DNA from: Pseudomonas sp. GOM7
GTDB lineage: Bacteria; Pseudomonadota; Gammaproteobacteria; Pseudomonadales; Pseudomonadaceae
DNA length: 64,000 nucleotides
Direction: 5' to 3'
NCBI RefSeq assembly: GCF_026723825.1
Contig: NZ_CP113519.1
Location: 4,588,001 to 4,652,000 of the forward strand
Shown piece after piece: positions 36,400 to 45,120 of this stretch. Each line of letters begins with the position of its first letter. Position 1 is the stretch's first letter. Position numbers and translations under genes: made by a program. The notes beneath the pieces are model-generated. The model saw only the letters and a program-made list of their open reading frames with translations, was not told the DNA's origin and searched no databases.

Positions 36400-38027
36400 G
36401 CGCAGTGATCGCCAGCCGTTGCGGCCACGGCCTGCTCAAGGCCTTCATGCAAGGTGGGCTGCAGCGTTTCGAGCGTCAGGCACACGACCTTGAGGCCGTG
36501 CAGCGCCGCCTGCTGCGCGACTGGAGCCAACGCTTCGTACGCTCCCCGCGTGGCCGCAACAGCGGCATTCGCCCCGATGATAGCTGGGAGCAGATAACCG
36601 CACGCCTGCCCGGCAGCCATTACCGCGACTATCAGGACGACCTCGAGCGGCAACGCCGGGAGAACCAGCAACGCCTGATCGACAGCCCCATCAGTCGCTA
36701 TCAGCCCACCAGCGGCTCCACCTCGGCGATCAAGTGGATCCCCTACACCCGGGCCTTTCTCGGCGAGCTCGACCAGGCGATCAGTCCCTGGATCGGCGAC
36801 CTCTACCGGCAATACCCGCAGATCGCCCAGGGCAGCCATTACTGGTCGCTGTCATGGATTCCCAGCGCATTGCGCGAAAGCAGCAGCGCCGACCTCAACG
36901 ACGACATGCAGTTGATGTCGCTGGGCAAACGCCTGATCGCCGGCCTGACCCAGACCGCGCCACCCGGCATCGCCCTGGCCGGCAGCGCCGACGACTCGCT
37001 GTTCGCCACCCTGGCCTTCCTGGTCGCCGATACACGCCTGAGTGTGATGTCGATCTGGAGCCCGACCTTCGGCCTTGGCCTGTTGGAACAACTGGGCCAG
37101 TGCCGCGAAGAACTGGCCGAGGTGCTCAGCCGCGGCCATTGGGGCCAGCGCAGCACCGCCATGGCCACGCTGCGCTGCCCACGCTCGACAGCCGCCGCCC
37201 AGCGCCTGCGCGCCTGGGATGGCCAGGCGGATCCAGCCTTCTTCGCCGAACTCTGGCCACAACTGGCCCTGGTCAGCGCCTGGGATACCGCCGCCGCCGC
37301 GCCCTGGGCCCAACGCCTGCGCCAGCTACTGCCGCAGGCGGGCTTCCAAGGTAAAGGACTGTGGGCCACGGAAGGCGTGGTCACCTTCCCGTTTCGTGGC
37401 TGCTACCCACTGGCCTACCGCAGCCATGTCTATGAGTTCGAGGATCTCGACAGCGGCAAGATCCTGCCACCCTGGGCCCTGCGCCAGGGCCAGCAGGTGA
37501 TGCCGCTGCTGACCACCGGCAGCGGCTTCGCTCGCTATCGGATGAACGACATCCTCGAGGTCAGCGGCCACTGGCGCACGCTGCCCTGCTTCCGTTTCCT
37601 CGGGCGCAACGATGGCGTCGATCTGGTCGGTGAGAAGATCAGTGCGACCCTGGCGCAAACCGTACTCGATCGCCTCGACTATGCCGGCTACCTGCCGATC
37701 ACCCTGCTGGCCCTGGATGACAGCGGCGAGGGGCGCCCCGGCTATGTGCTGCTGCTCGAAAGCAACATCGAGCCACGCTCGCTCGCCCTGCAGGACCTGG
37801 CCCAGCAGTTGGAAAACGCCTTGCTCGACAACTTCCACTACCGCCTGGCCCGCGACCTCGGCCAGCTCGCTGCCGCGCGCTGCATCGCCCAGCCGCAGAT
37901 GCGCCAGCTATATCTGGAGCAGGCCCGGGCGCGCGGCATGCTGGAAGGCAATATCAAGCTCGAAGCTCTGCGCCACTGGCCCGGCGAACTGCCCGCCAGC
38001 CTGCGCCCACTGTTGCAGGTGAGCTGA
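36396..38027 (+). CDS. GH3-family acyl-adenylating (acyl-amido synthetase-like) enzyme
   Basis: A 543-residue protein of the GH3 (auxin-responsive promoter) family, ANL-type enzymes that adenylate a carboxylate and join it to an amine. SRYQPTSGSTSAIKWIP (ATP-binding loop), LWATEGVVTFPF and FRFLGRNDGVDLVGEK match family signatures. The plant enzymes conjugate amino acids to jasmonate or auxin; bacterial members are mostly uncharacterised. It starts by overlapping the unknown gene and its stop overlaps the next ATG (TGATG), so it is the core of a coupled operon. Confidence 0.82.
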   Translation: MSAVIASRCGHGLLKAFMQGGLQRFERQAHDLEAVQRRLLRDWSQRFVRSPRGRNSGIRPDDSWEQITARLPGSHYRDYQDDLERQRRENQQRLIDSPISRYQPTSGSTSAIKWIPYTRAFLGELDQAISPWIGDLYRQYPQIAQGSHYWSLSWIPSALRESSSADLNDDMQLMSLGKRLIAGLTQTAPPGIALAGSADDSLFATLAFLVADTRLSVMSIWSPTFGLGLLEQLGQCREELAEVLSRGHWGQRSTAMATLRCPRSTAAAQRLRAWDGQADPAFFAELWPQLALVSAWDTAAAAPWAQRLRQLLPQAGFQGKGLWATEGVVTFPFRGCYPLAYRSHVYEFEDLDSGKILPPWALRQGQQVMPLLTTGSGFARYRMNDILEVSGHWRTLPCFRFLGRNDGVDLVGEKISATLAQTVLDRLDYAGYLPITLLALDDSGEGRPGYVLLLESNIEPRSLALQDLAQQLENALLDNFHYRLARDLGQLAAARCIAQPQMRQLYLEQARARGMLEGNIKLEALRHWPGELPASLRPLLQVS

Positions 38028-39133
38028 TGGCGAACGATCACGAGATTCTGGTACGCCCGGCCCGGCCCGATGACAATGCGGCGCTGCTCGACCTGCTGCG
38101 GCGCACGCCACAGATGGGCAGCGTGACCCTGACCTTCGAGCGCGAGCCGGATTTCTTCAGTGGCGCCCTGGTGGCCTGCGAAGCGCCGCAGGTGCTGGTC
38201 GCCGAACACGGCGAACGCCCAGGCCACTTGCTCGGCATGGTGGATATCGGCCAGCGCCAGCAGTACATCAATGGCCAACCCTGCAGGGTCGGCTACCTGC
38301 ATGACCTGCGCATCGCCGCCGAAGGACGCGGCGGCCGCGTGCTGGGCGCACTGTTTCGCGCCATCGCCACGGCCATGCAGACGCCCGGTAGCTGGATGGA
38401 AGCCGTCATTCTCGAAGACAACCTGATCCCCCTGGGTATCGTCGGCCGCGGCCGCGCCGGGCTGCCCAACTTCTATCCGAACGGGCGCATCACCACCAGC
38501 CTGTTGCCCGGTCGCCAGTCCCGCCGCCACGCCGACAGTGGCCTGCAGATCCGCGCTGCGAGCGCTGCGGATGCGCAGGCCATGCAACAGCTCTGGCAGC
38601 AGGCCGCCAGCCGCCAGGGCTTCCCGGTCTACGAGATCGAGGCGCTACTGGCGGGCAGTCCTTATTACTTGGGGCTGCGCATCGAAGACTACTGGCTGGC
38701 CTGCCTCGACGGGCAGGTGGTCGGCGTGGTCGGCGTCTGGAAGCAGAAGGCTTTCAAGCAGACCCGCGTGGCCCGCTACAGCCCATGGCTGGCCGCCCTA
38801 CGCACGCCCTACAACCTCTACAGCCGATTGTTCGGCGGCCTGCACCTGCCCGCCGTCGGCGACACCTTCGACTACCTGCACCTGCACGGGTTGAGCGTGC
38901 GCAACGACGACCCGCTGGTTTTCCAGGCACTGCTCGAGCACGTCCTGGCCCACCAGGTACAGCCTCGGCAAAGCCTGGTGTGCGGCTTCTTCGACGATGA
39001 CCCACTGGCGCAAGTCGTCAGCCGTTACCGGCGCCAGACCCTGCACAGCCGCCACTTCCTCCTCAGTTACGACCACGACCCGCGCCCGGCCCAGGCGCAC
39101 GGCCACCGCCATGTCGAAATCGCCCGCTTGTGA
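38027..39133 (+). CDS. two-domain GNAT-superfamily protein
   Basis: A 368-residue protein with two acetyltransferase-like halves. The first half has motif A-like HDLRIAAEGRGGRVLGALFRAI. The second half begins near residue 165 (LQIRAASAADAQAMQQLWQQA) and is more degenerate. It may use acyl-CoA or an acyl intermediate made by the GH3-like enzyme, but the substrate is unknown. The ATG overlaps the previous stop by one base. Confidence 0.75.
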   Translation: MANDHEILVRPARPDDNAALLDLLRRTPQMGSVTLTFEREPDFFSGALVACEAPQVLVAEHGERPGHLLGMVDIGQRQQYINGQPCRVGYLHDLRIAAEGRGGRVLGALFRAIATAMQTPGSWMEAVILEDNLIPLGIVGRGRAGLPNFYPNGRITTSLLPGRQSRRHADSGLQIRAASAADAQAMQQLWQQAASRQGFPVYEIEALLAGSPYYLGLRIEDYWLACLDGQVVGVVGVWKQKAFKQTRVARYSPWLAALRTPYNLYSRLFGGLHLPAVGDTFDYLHLHGLSVRNDDPLVFQALLEHVLAHQVQPRQSLVCGFFDDDPLAQVVSRYRRQTLHSRHFLLSYDHDPRPAQAHGHRHVEIARL

Positions 39134-39146
39134 GAGTCGCACCACC

Positions 39147-40241
39147 ATGACCCACGCCGAACCTGCACGCCCCCTCGCAGCCAAACCAGTCGACCTGGAT
39201 TCAGGCTACGCCATGGATGCCAAGACCCTGCGCCGCCTCGCCCTGTTCGCCGCCATGCTGCTCTGCATTGCCCTGGCTTTCGGGGCGTACTGGCTGCTGC
39301 AAGGACGCTTTCTGGAAACCACCGACAATGCCTATGTCCGCGCCGATATCGTCGAGGTCTCCAGCCAGCTTGCCGGGCGCATCACGCGCGTACAGGCGCA
39401 GGACAACCAATGGGTCGAGGCCGGTGACGTGCTGGCCCGCCTCGACGACGCCGATTACGTCTATCAGGAGCAGCGCATCCAGACGCAGATCAACGACCTG
39501 CAGGTTCAGTTGCACAGCCTGTCCAATCAGCAGGAGCAGCAACAGGCGCGAATCGAGGCGCAGGCCGCCGAGGTTCAGGCCGGCAGCGCCGAACTCGGTC
39601 GCCAGCAGGACAATCTCGAACGCCTGCGCGCCCTGCGCCGCAACGGCTTCGTCTCGGAGGAGCAGTTTTCCAGCCTCAGCGCCAATGTCGCAGTAGCCCG
39701 CGCCAACGTCGACAAGGCCAAGGCCGGGCTAAAGGCTTATCGCCTAGAACTCGAGCAGCTCGATAATCGCCGCCAGCAATTGCAGAATCAGCTCGACGGC
39801 GCCCACAACGACCTGGCCCAGGCACGTCTGAACCTGGCCCGCACGCGGATAGTCGCGCCGATCGCCGGACGGGTCGGCAACCGCTCGCTACGCGAGGGGC
39901 AGTACGTGCGTCCGGGCGAGGCGCTGCTCGCCCTGGTGCCACGCGAGCTTTGGGTGCAGGCCAACTTCAAGGAAACCCAGGTCGCGCGCATGCACCCACA
40001 GCAAAAGGTCGAGCTGCGCTTCGACGCCCTCCCCAACCTGCGCCTGCAAGGCACCCTCGATAGCCTGTACCCGGCCACGGGCGCCGAATTCAGCCTGCTG
40101 CCGCCGGACAACGCCACCGGCAACTTCACCAAGGTGATCCAGCGCGTGCCGGTGAAGATCCGCCTGCCGGAAAACATTCCCGAACTGGAGCGCATACGCC
40201 CAGGCATGTCGGTCATCGCGACGGTGGACAGCCGTGACTGA
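39147..40241 (+). CDS. EmrA/HlyD-type membrane fusion protein of a two-part exporter
   Basis: A 364-residue adaptor: cytoplasmic N-terminus, one transmembrane helix near residues 32-50 and an EmrA-type periplasmic part. The segment FLETTDNAYVRADIVEVSSQLAGRI and the returning half IAGRVGNRSLREGQYVRPGEALLALVP are typical. It carries the Gln/Glu-rich coiled coil between. ATG at 39147, just after the GNAT gene; the MFS gene overlaps it by 8 bases. Works with the EmrB-like permease to span the envelope. Confidence 0.88.
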   Translation: MTHAEPARPLAAKPVDLDSGYAMDAKTLRRLALFAAMLLCIALAFGAYWLLQGRFLETTDNAYVRADIVEVSSQLAGRITRVQAQDNQWVEAGDVLARLDDADYVYQEQRIQTQINDLQVQLHSLSNQQEQQQARIEAQAAEVQAGSAELGRQQDNLERLRALRRNGFVSEEQFSSLSANVAVARANVDKAKAGLKAYRLELEQLDNRRQQLQNQLDGAHNDLAQARLNLARTRIVAPIAGRVGNRSLREGQYVRPGEALLALVPRELWVQANFKETQVARMHPQQKVELRFDALPNLRLQGTLDSLYPATGAEFSLLPPDNATGNFTKVIQRVPVKIRLPENIPELERIRPGMSVIATVDSRD

Positions 40242-41778
40242 GCAAGCGCTGGCGCAACGCGAGCCCAGCCTGCGCGACTGGATCGCAGTGCTCAGTGCCA
40301 TGCTCGGGGCCTTCATGGCGGTCATCGATATCCTCATCACCAACGCCTCGCTCAAGGAGATCCAGGCCGCCCTCGGCGCCACCATCAGCGAAGGCTCGTG
40401 GATATCCACCTCTTATCTGGTCGGCGAGATCATCATCATCCCGCTGACGGTCTGGCTGACCAACCTGTTGGGCGCGCGCCGCCTGACCGTCTGGCTGTCG
40501 ATCGGTTTCATCGTCTCCTCGTTACTCTGCTCGCACGCCTGGTCGCTGCACAGCATGATCGCCTTTCGTGCCATGCAAGGGCTGTGCGGCGGCGCCTTCA
40601 TTCCGCTGGCCTTCAGCATGGTGCTGACGCGCCTGCCGCCCCATCGCCGCCCGATCGGCATGGCGCTGTTCGCCGTCACCGCCACCTTCGCCCCAGCCAT
40701 CGGCCCGTCCATCGGCGGCTGGCTGACGGAGCACCTGGGCTGGCAATACCTGTTCTACATCAACCTGCCGCCGGGCCTGCTGATGATCTGCGGGCTGCTC
40801 TACGGCCTGGAGAAACGCGCCATCGACTGGCGGCAGATACGTCGTGCCGACTACGCCGGTATCTGCAGCATGGCGCTCGGCCTGGGCTGCTTGCAGGTAT
40901 TTCTCGAGGAGGGTTATCGCAGCGACTGGTTCAGCTCACGATTGATCGTGGTGCTGGCACTGATCGCCTTCGTCAGCCTGGGCTGCTTTCTCATCATTCA
41001 GCTATCGCGCCAGCATCCACTGCTCAACCTGCGCATTCTCGCGAACCGTAACTTCGCCCTCAGTTGCATCGCCACCGTGGGCCTGGGCATCGGCCTGTAT
41101 GGCTCGATCTACGCGCTGCCGCTGTATCTGTCGCAGATTCAGAATTACAGCCCGCTGCAGATCGGCGAGCTGATCATGTGGATGGGCCTGCCGCAATTGG
41201 CGCTGATCCCCTTCGTGCCGCTGTTGATGCGCTTCATCGACCCACGCCTGCTGTGCGCCATAGGTTTCATGCTGTTCGGCTATGCCAGCTTCATCAGCGG
41301 CTCGCTCAACCCCGACCTGTCAGGCCCGCAGCTACTGCATATCCAGCTAATCCGTGCCATCGGTCAGCCGCTGATCCTGATCACCTCGTCGCTGATTGCC
41401 ACCAGTTACATCGAACACAAGGACGCGGGCGACGCCTCGGCGCTGTTCAATATCCTGCGCAATCTCAGCGGTGCGATCTTCATCGCCCTGCTGATGACCA
41501 TGCTGCAGAACGACACCAGCCGCAATTACCAGTACCTCGGCGAATCGCTCAGCAACCTCAACCCTCAGGCCCTGGAGCGACTCGAATGGCTCACGGAAAA
41601 ACTCGGCAGCACGCAGCGCGCCCTCGCCGTGCTCAGCCAGGAAACCCGCGAGCAGGCCTCGATCCTTGCCTACAACGAGGCCTTCCATATCATGGGCTGT
41701 GCGCTGGTGATCAGCGTGGTGGCAATCCTGTTTACCCGCCGCCTGCCGCCAGGCCTGAAGCCTGGAGAGGTGCATTGA
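40234..41778 (+). CDS. EmrB/QacA-type MFS exporter (DHA2 family)
   Basis: A 514-residue transporter with about 14 hydrophobic segments, as in the DHA2 family of MFS drug exporters. The segment AVTATFAPAIGPSIGGWLTEHLGWQYLFYINLPPG is the usual EmrB-like motif C. The start is a GTG overlapping the adaptor gene. The operon context makes it the likely exporter of the compound made by the GH3-like enzyme and GNAT proteins, or a resistance pump carried with it. Confidence 0.88.
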   Translation: MTEQALAQREPSLRDWIAVLSAMLGAFMAVIDILITNASLKEIQAALGATISEGSWISTSYLVGEIIIIPLTVWLTNLLGARRLTVWLSIGFIVSSLLCSHAWSLHSMIAFRAMQGLCGGAFIPLAFSMVLTRLPPHRRPIGMALFAVTATFAPAIGPSIGGWLTEHLGWQYLFYINLPPGLLMICGLLYGLEKRAIDWRQIRRADYAGICSMALGLGCLQVFLEEGYRSDWFSSRLIVVLALIAFVSLGCFLIIQLSRQHPLLNLRILANRNFALSCIATVGLGIGLYGSIYALPLYLSQIQNYSPLQIGELIMWMGLPQLALIPFVPLLMRFIDPRLLCAIGFMLFGYASFISGSLNPDLSGPQLLHIQLIRAIGQPLILITSSLIATSYIEHKDAGDASALFNILRNLSGAIFIALLMTMLQNDTSRNYQYLGESLSNLNPQALERLEWLTEKLGSTQRALAVLSQETREQASILAYNEAFHIMGCALVISVVAILFTRRLPPGLKPGEVH

Positions 41779-41910
41779 AGCAAAGCGGGATCATGGCGAT
41801 CGTCAGGCTGGGCTATACCTGTCACCAAGCTTGTGATCACAGTCCCCCTTATGGCTTACTCGACGCAGCAAAGCATCGGCAGCGACAGCCGGGTTCACGG
41901 AGTGCGTGTA

Positions 41911-43812
41911 GTGCAGCGATTAGTCTTATCGATCGTCCTGCTGCTCGGTCTGGTGGCCGCTGCGTGCGCAGCTCCTGCCGTGCTGGAGGACAATAGCAGC
42001 GGCCATTCGCTGAACGGATACATCGAGCTTCTGGAAGATGTCGGCGGCCGGCTCAGCATCGCTGACATGGCCGACCCACTGGTGCAGAACCGTTTCCAGC
42101 CGGGCAATGGCCGTGCCAGCGTCGGTCAGAGCCTCAACCCCTGGTGGATCAGGCTCAGCCTGCAACGCGAGACTACTGCCCCCTCACGTTGGGTACTGGA
42201 AGTCGGCTCGGTCACCCAGCTCGACCTGCAGCTCTATCAGGCCGATGGCCAGGGCGGCTGGCACCAGCGCCAGGCTGGTGAGCGCGTGGCCTTCAGCGAG
42301 AGTCGTGACCACCCTTACCGGCGCATGGTGTTCGATCTACCCGAAATCGGCGAACAACCGAGCACCTTCTACCTGCGCGCTTTCGACCCCGCCGGCAACT
42401 CCTTCCCGCTGCGCATCTGGCAACTCGATGACCTCACGCAACTGGCCGTGCGCGAGAATCTGGGGCTTGGCGCCATCTACGGGGTGGTCTTCGCGCTGTT
42501 GCTGTACAACCTGTTCATCCTCATCTCGCTACGCGACAAGGCCTACTTCTGGTACGTGCTGACCACCGCCTTCGCCCTGCTCTTCATCATGAGCATGACC
42601 GGCCATGGCGCGCAGTACCTGTGGCCGAACCATCCGGTGCCGGCCTGGCTCGACCGCATCACCCTGCCCTCGCTGTGGGGGCTGTGCGCCAGCCGCTTCA
42701 CCCAGACCCTGCTGCAGACACGCATTCACGTCCGCTGGGCGCATCACCTGCTGAACATGGCCTGCGTGGTCTACCTCATCGCCATCGCCCTGACCCTGTT
42801 TGAACACCGCTACCTGGCTGCCTGGGCCATCGCCCTGCTGTCGCTGACCAGCATCCCTGCGGCACTCGGCAGTGCCATAATTCGCTGGCGCCAAGGCTTC
42901 TTCCCGGCGCAACTGTATCTCTATGGCTATGGCCTGGTGCTCGGTGGCGTGGCCATTCTGCTGCTGCGCACCACCGGCGTGCTGCAACCGGCCGAATGGA
43001 ATGCCTATGTGTTCCCACTGGCGGTGGCAGCCGAATCGATCCTGTTCTCCTTCGCCCTCGCCTACCGCATCCAGATCCTCAAACAGGAGCGGGCCGAAGC
43101 CCTGCAGCAGGCCGACCGCGAGAAGACCGCACGCCTGGCACAGTTGCAGGCCAGCGCAGAAGAGCTGCAGAACGCCGTGACCGAGCGCACCGCCGAACTG
43201 GCGGCGACCAATGCCCAGTTACGCGAACGTGAGCGCGAGCTGCAGCATGCGGCCTTTCATGATCCGCTGACCGAACTGCCCAACCGTCGCTACCTGGTCG
43301 AGCGCTGCGAATCAGCCCTGGCCCATGCCGAACGACACAAGGAGAGCGTCGCGCTGCTGCTGATCGACCTGGATCACTTCAAGCCGATCAATGACCGTTT
43401 CGGCCATGCCGCCGGCGACCTGATGCTGCAGGTGATTGCCAAGCGCCTGCGCGAACATGTTCGCGCTGGCGATGCGGTGGCCCGCCTGGGTGGTGACGAG
43501 TTCGCCGCGCTGATCTGCGGCAACGACGCCGAGAACCAGGCCCGGGAGATCGCCCAGCGGCTGCTGGCAGAGCTGTCCGAGCCGGTGCATTACGGTGCCG
43601 AACGTCTGCGCGTGACCATCAGCATCGGCGGCGCCCTGTACCCGCGCCACGCGAAGAACTTCACAGGCCTGTACAAGGCCGCCGATCAGGCGCTGTATCG
43701 GGTCAAGGAGCTGGGCCGTTCGGGCTCGCGCATCTACGGCGACGATGGCGAGCTCAGCGAACAGGCCTGCCTGCAGCTCGACGTGCTCAAGGTGCCGAGC
43801 GGCCTGGCCTAG
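41911..43812 (+). CDS. nicD: diguanylate cyclase NicD (7TMR-DISMED2-GGDEF)
   Basis: An inner-membrane c-di-GMP synthase. A signal peptide precedes a periplasmic 7TMR-DISMED2 domain (about 25-175), and seven transmembrane helices follow (about 185-385). A coiled coil leads to a C-terminal GGDEF domain with an intact RLGGDEFAAL and HDPLTELPNRRYL. In P. aeruginosa NicD (PA4929), next to alr, responds to nutrients in biofilm dispersal. I chose GTG 41911 because GGAG lies eight bases before it and the signal peptide starts there; the frame remains open to 41833 (GTG) and 41851 (ATG). Confidence 0.85.
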   Translation: MQRLVLSIVLLLGLVAAACAAPAVLEDNSSGHSLNGYIELLEDVGGRLSIADMADPLVQNRFQPGNGRASVGQSLNPWWIRLSLQRETTAPSRWVLEVGSVTQLDLQLYQADGQGGWHQRQAGERVAFSESRDHPYRRMVFDLPEIGEQPSTFYLRAFDPAGNSFPLRIWQLDDLTQLAVRENLGLGAIYGVVFALLLYNLFILISLRDKAYFWYVLTTAFALLFIMSMTGHGAQYLWPNHPVPAWLDRITLPSLWGLCASRFTQTLLQTRIHVRWAHHLLNMACVVYLIAIALTLFEHRYLAAWAIALLSLTSIPAALGSAIIRWRQGFFPAQLYLYGYGLVLGGVAILLLRTTGVLQPAEWNAYVFPLAVAAESILFSFALAYRIQILKQERAEALQQADREKTARLAQLQASAEELQNAVTERTAELAATNAQLRERERELQHAAFHDPLTELPNRRYLVERCESALAHAERHKESVALLLIDLDHFKPINDRFGHAAGDLMLQVIAKRLREHVRAGDAVARLGGDEFAALICGNDAENQAREIAQRLLAELSEPVHYGAERLRVTISIGGALYPRHAKNFTGLYKAADQALYRVKELGRSGSRIYGDDGELSEQACLQLDVLKVPSGLA

Positions 43813-43835
43813 GAGTGCATCAGGGCTACATCAAC

Positions 43836-44912
43836 TCAACCGATATAGCGCCGGGGCACGCGTGTGGTGACCTTGGTCAGCAGTTCGTAGCCGATGGTGC
43901 CGCAGGCGGCTGCCACCTCATCCACCGGCAGGTTCGCGCCCCACAGCTCCACTGGCGAATCGATACCGGCTTCGCTCAGCTCGGTGATATCCACGGCCAG
44001 CATGTCCATCGACACCCTACCCGCCAGTGGCGCACGCTGCCCCTCGACCAGCACCGGCGTCCCGCTCGGCGCGTGGCGTGGATAACCATCGGCATAGCCG
44101 CAACTGACCGTGGCGATGCGCGATGGGCGCTCGGCAATCCAGGCGGCGCCATAACCGACACTCTCGCCCACTGCCACCTCACGTACGGCGATGACTCGCG
44201 CCGCCAGGGTCATGGCTGGCCTGAGGCCGAGATCATGGGCGCTGAGCTCAGCGAAGGGGGTGGCACCGTAGAGCATGATGCCGGGGCGCAGCCAATCCAT
44301 GTGCGCGGCGGGAATGGTCAGTACCGCCGCCGAGTTGGCCAACGAGCGATGGTTGAAATCCAGATCCAGCAAATCGAGGAAGCGCTCGACCTGCAATTCG
44401 GTGAGCGGATGGCCACGCTCGTCAGCGCAGGCGAAATGGCTGAGCAGGTTGAGTTCGGCAACCTGAGCAGCATCCTGCAGACAGGCATGCCACAGACGCA
44501 ACTCAGTAGGCTCGAACCCCAGACGGTGCATGCCGGAGTCCAGCTTGAGCCAGACGTTGAGCGGACGCGCCAATTCACTGGCGATCAGCGCCCTGGCCTG
44601 TGCCGCACTTTGCACCACCAGATCCAGACCGAGCTGCGCCGCGATGGCGTATTCGCTGGACTCGAAGCAGCCTTCGAGCAGCAGGATGCGCGCCTCGCCG
44701 TGCATCGCCCGCACCTCAGCCGCCTCCTCCAGGCTAGCCACGGCGAAACCGTCGGCGACATCCTGCAGTGCCGTCACCACCTCCCGCACGCCGTGCCCGT
44801 AGGCATTGGCCTTGACCACCGCAAACGCCTGCCGCCCCGGCGCACAGCGCTTGGCAGCGGCGTAATTGTGGGCAATGGCGGCAAGATCGACGATAGCAGC
44901 AAGCGGACGCAT
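43836..44912 (-). CDS. alr: alanine racemase
   Basis: A PLP enzyme converting L- to D-alanine for peptidoglycan, 358 residues. PLP-binding Lys34 is in FAVVKANAYGHG, and the second catalytic segment VGYGAAW is present. The start at 44912 gives MRPLAAIVDL, the family start; an in-frame ATG further upstream would run through the terminator. It lies between nicD and dnaB as in P. aeruginosa (PA4930). Confidence 0.95.
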   Translation of the reverse strand: MRPLAAIVDLAAIAHNYAAAKRCAPGRQAFAVVKANAYGHGVREVVTALQDVADGFAVASLEEAAEVRAMHGEARILLLEGCFESSEYAIAAQLGLDLVVQSAAQARALIASELARPLNVWLKLDSGMHRLGFEPTELRLWHACLQDAAQVAELNLLSHFACADERGHPLTELQVERFLDLLDLDFNHRSLANSAAVLTIPAAHMDWLRPGIMLYGATPFAELSAHDLGLRPAMTLAARVIAVREVAVGESVGYGAAWIAERPSRIATVSCGYADGYPRHAPSGTPVLVEGQRAPLAGRVSMDMLAVDITELSEAGIDSPVELWGANLPVDEVAAACGTIGYELLTKVTTRVPRRYIG

Positions 44913-44932
44913 AGGGAAAAGCCTGAACGAAA

Positions 44933-44970
44933 AAACGGGTGCCCATCTTAACCGTTGGGCACCCGTTTTC
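44933..44970 (-). terminator. intrinsic terminator between dnaB and alr
   Basis: On the minus strand AACGGGTGCCCA pairs perfectly with TGGGCACCCGTT (12-bp stem) and is followed by TTTTTTCG. It ends the transcript that runs through dnaB, so alr has its own promoter. Confidence 0.8.
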
Positions 44971-44991
44971 ATTGAGCAGGATCAGCTACAG

Positions 44992-45119
44992 GCTGCAAGC
45001 TGCAAGCTGCAAGCTGCAAGCTGCAAGCTGCAAGCTGCAAGCATCTAGCCCGCGACCAGAATCGGCAAACATGCCGTATCGCTTTTGGCTCTTACTTGTG
45101 GCTTGTGGCTTGAAGCTGC
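44992..45119. repeat. heptad-repeat element at the dnaB 3' end
   Basis: Seven exact tandem copies of GCTGCAA (44992-45040) face an inverted arm CTTGTGGCTTGTGGCTTGAAGCTGC (45095-45119). The arm touches the dnaB stop codon. It is one of four such elements in 13 kb. Confidence 0.85.
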
Positions 45120-45120
45120 T

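Noticed and set aside
43815..44951. Long plus-strand frame opposite alr
   Set aside because: Alanine racemase on the minus strand has all family signatures, and the plus-strand translation is low-complexity His/Gln-rich sequence typical of antisense frames.
44992..45042. CRISPR array
   Set aside because: The 7-base repeats are contiguous without spacers and no cas genes are nearby. The same holds for 49035-49106.
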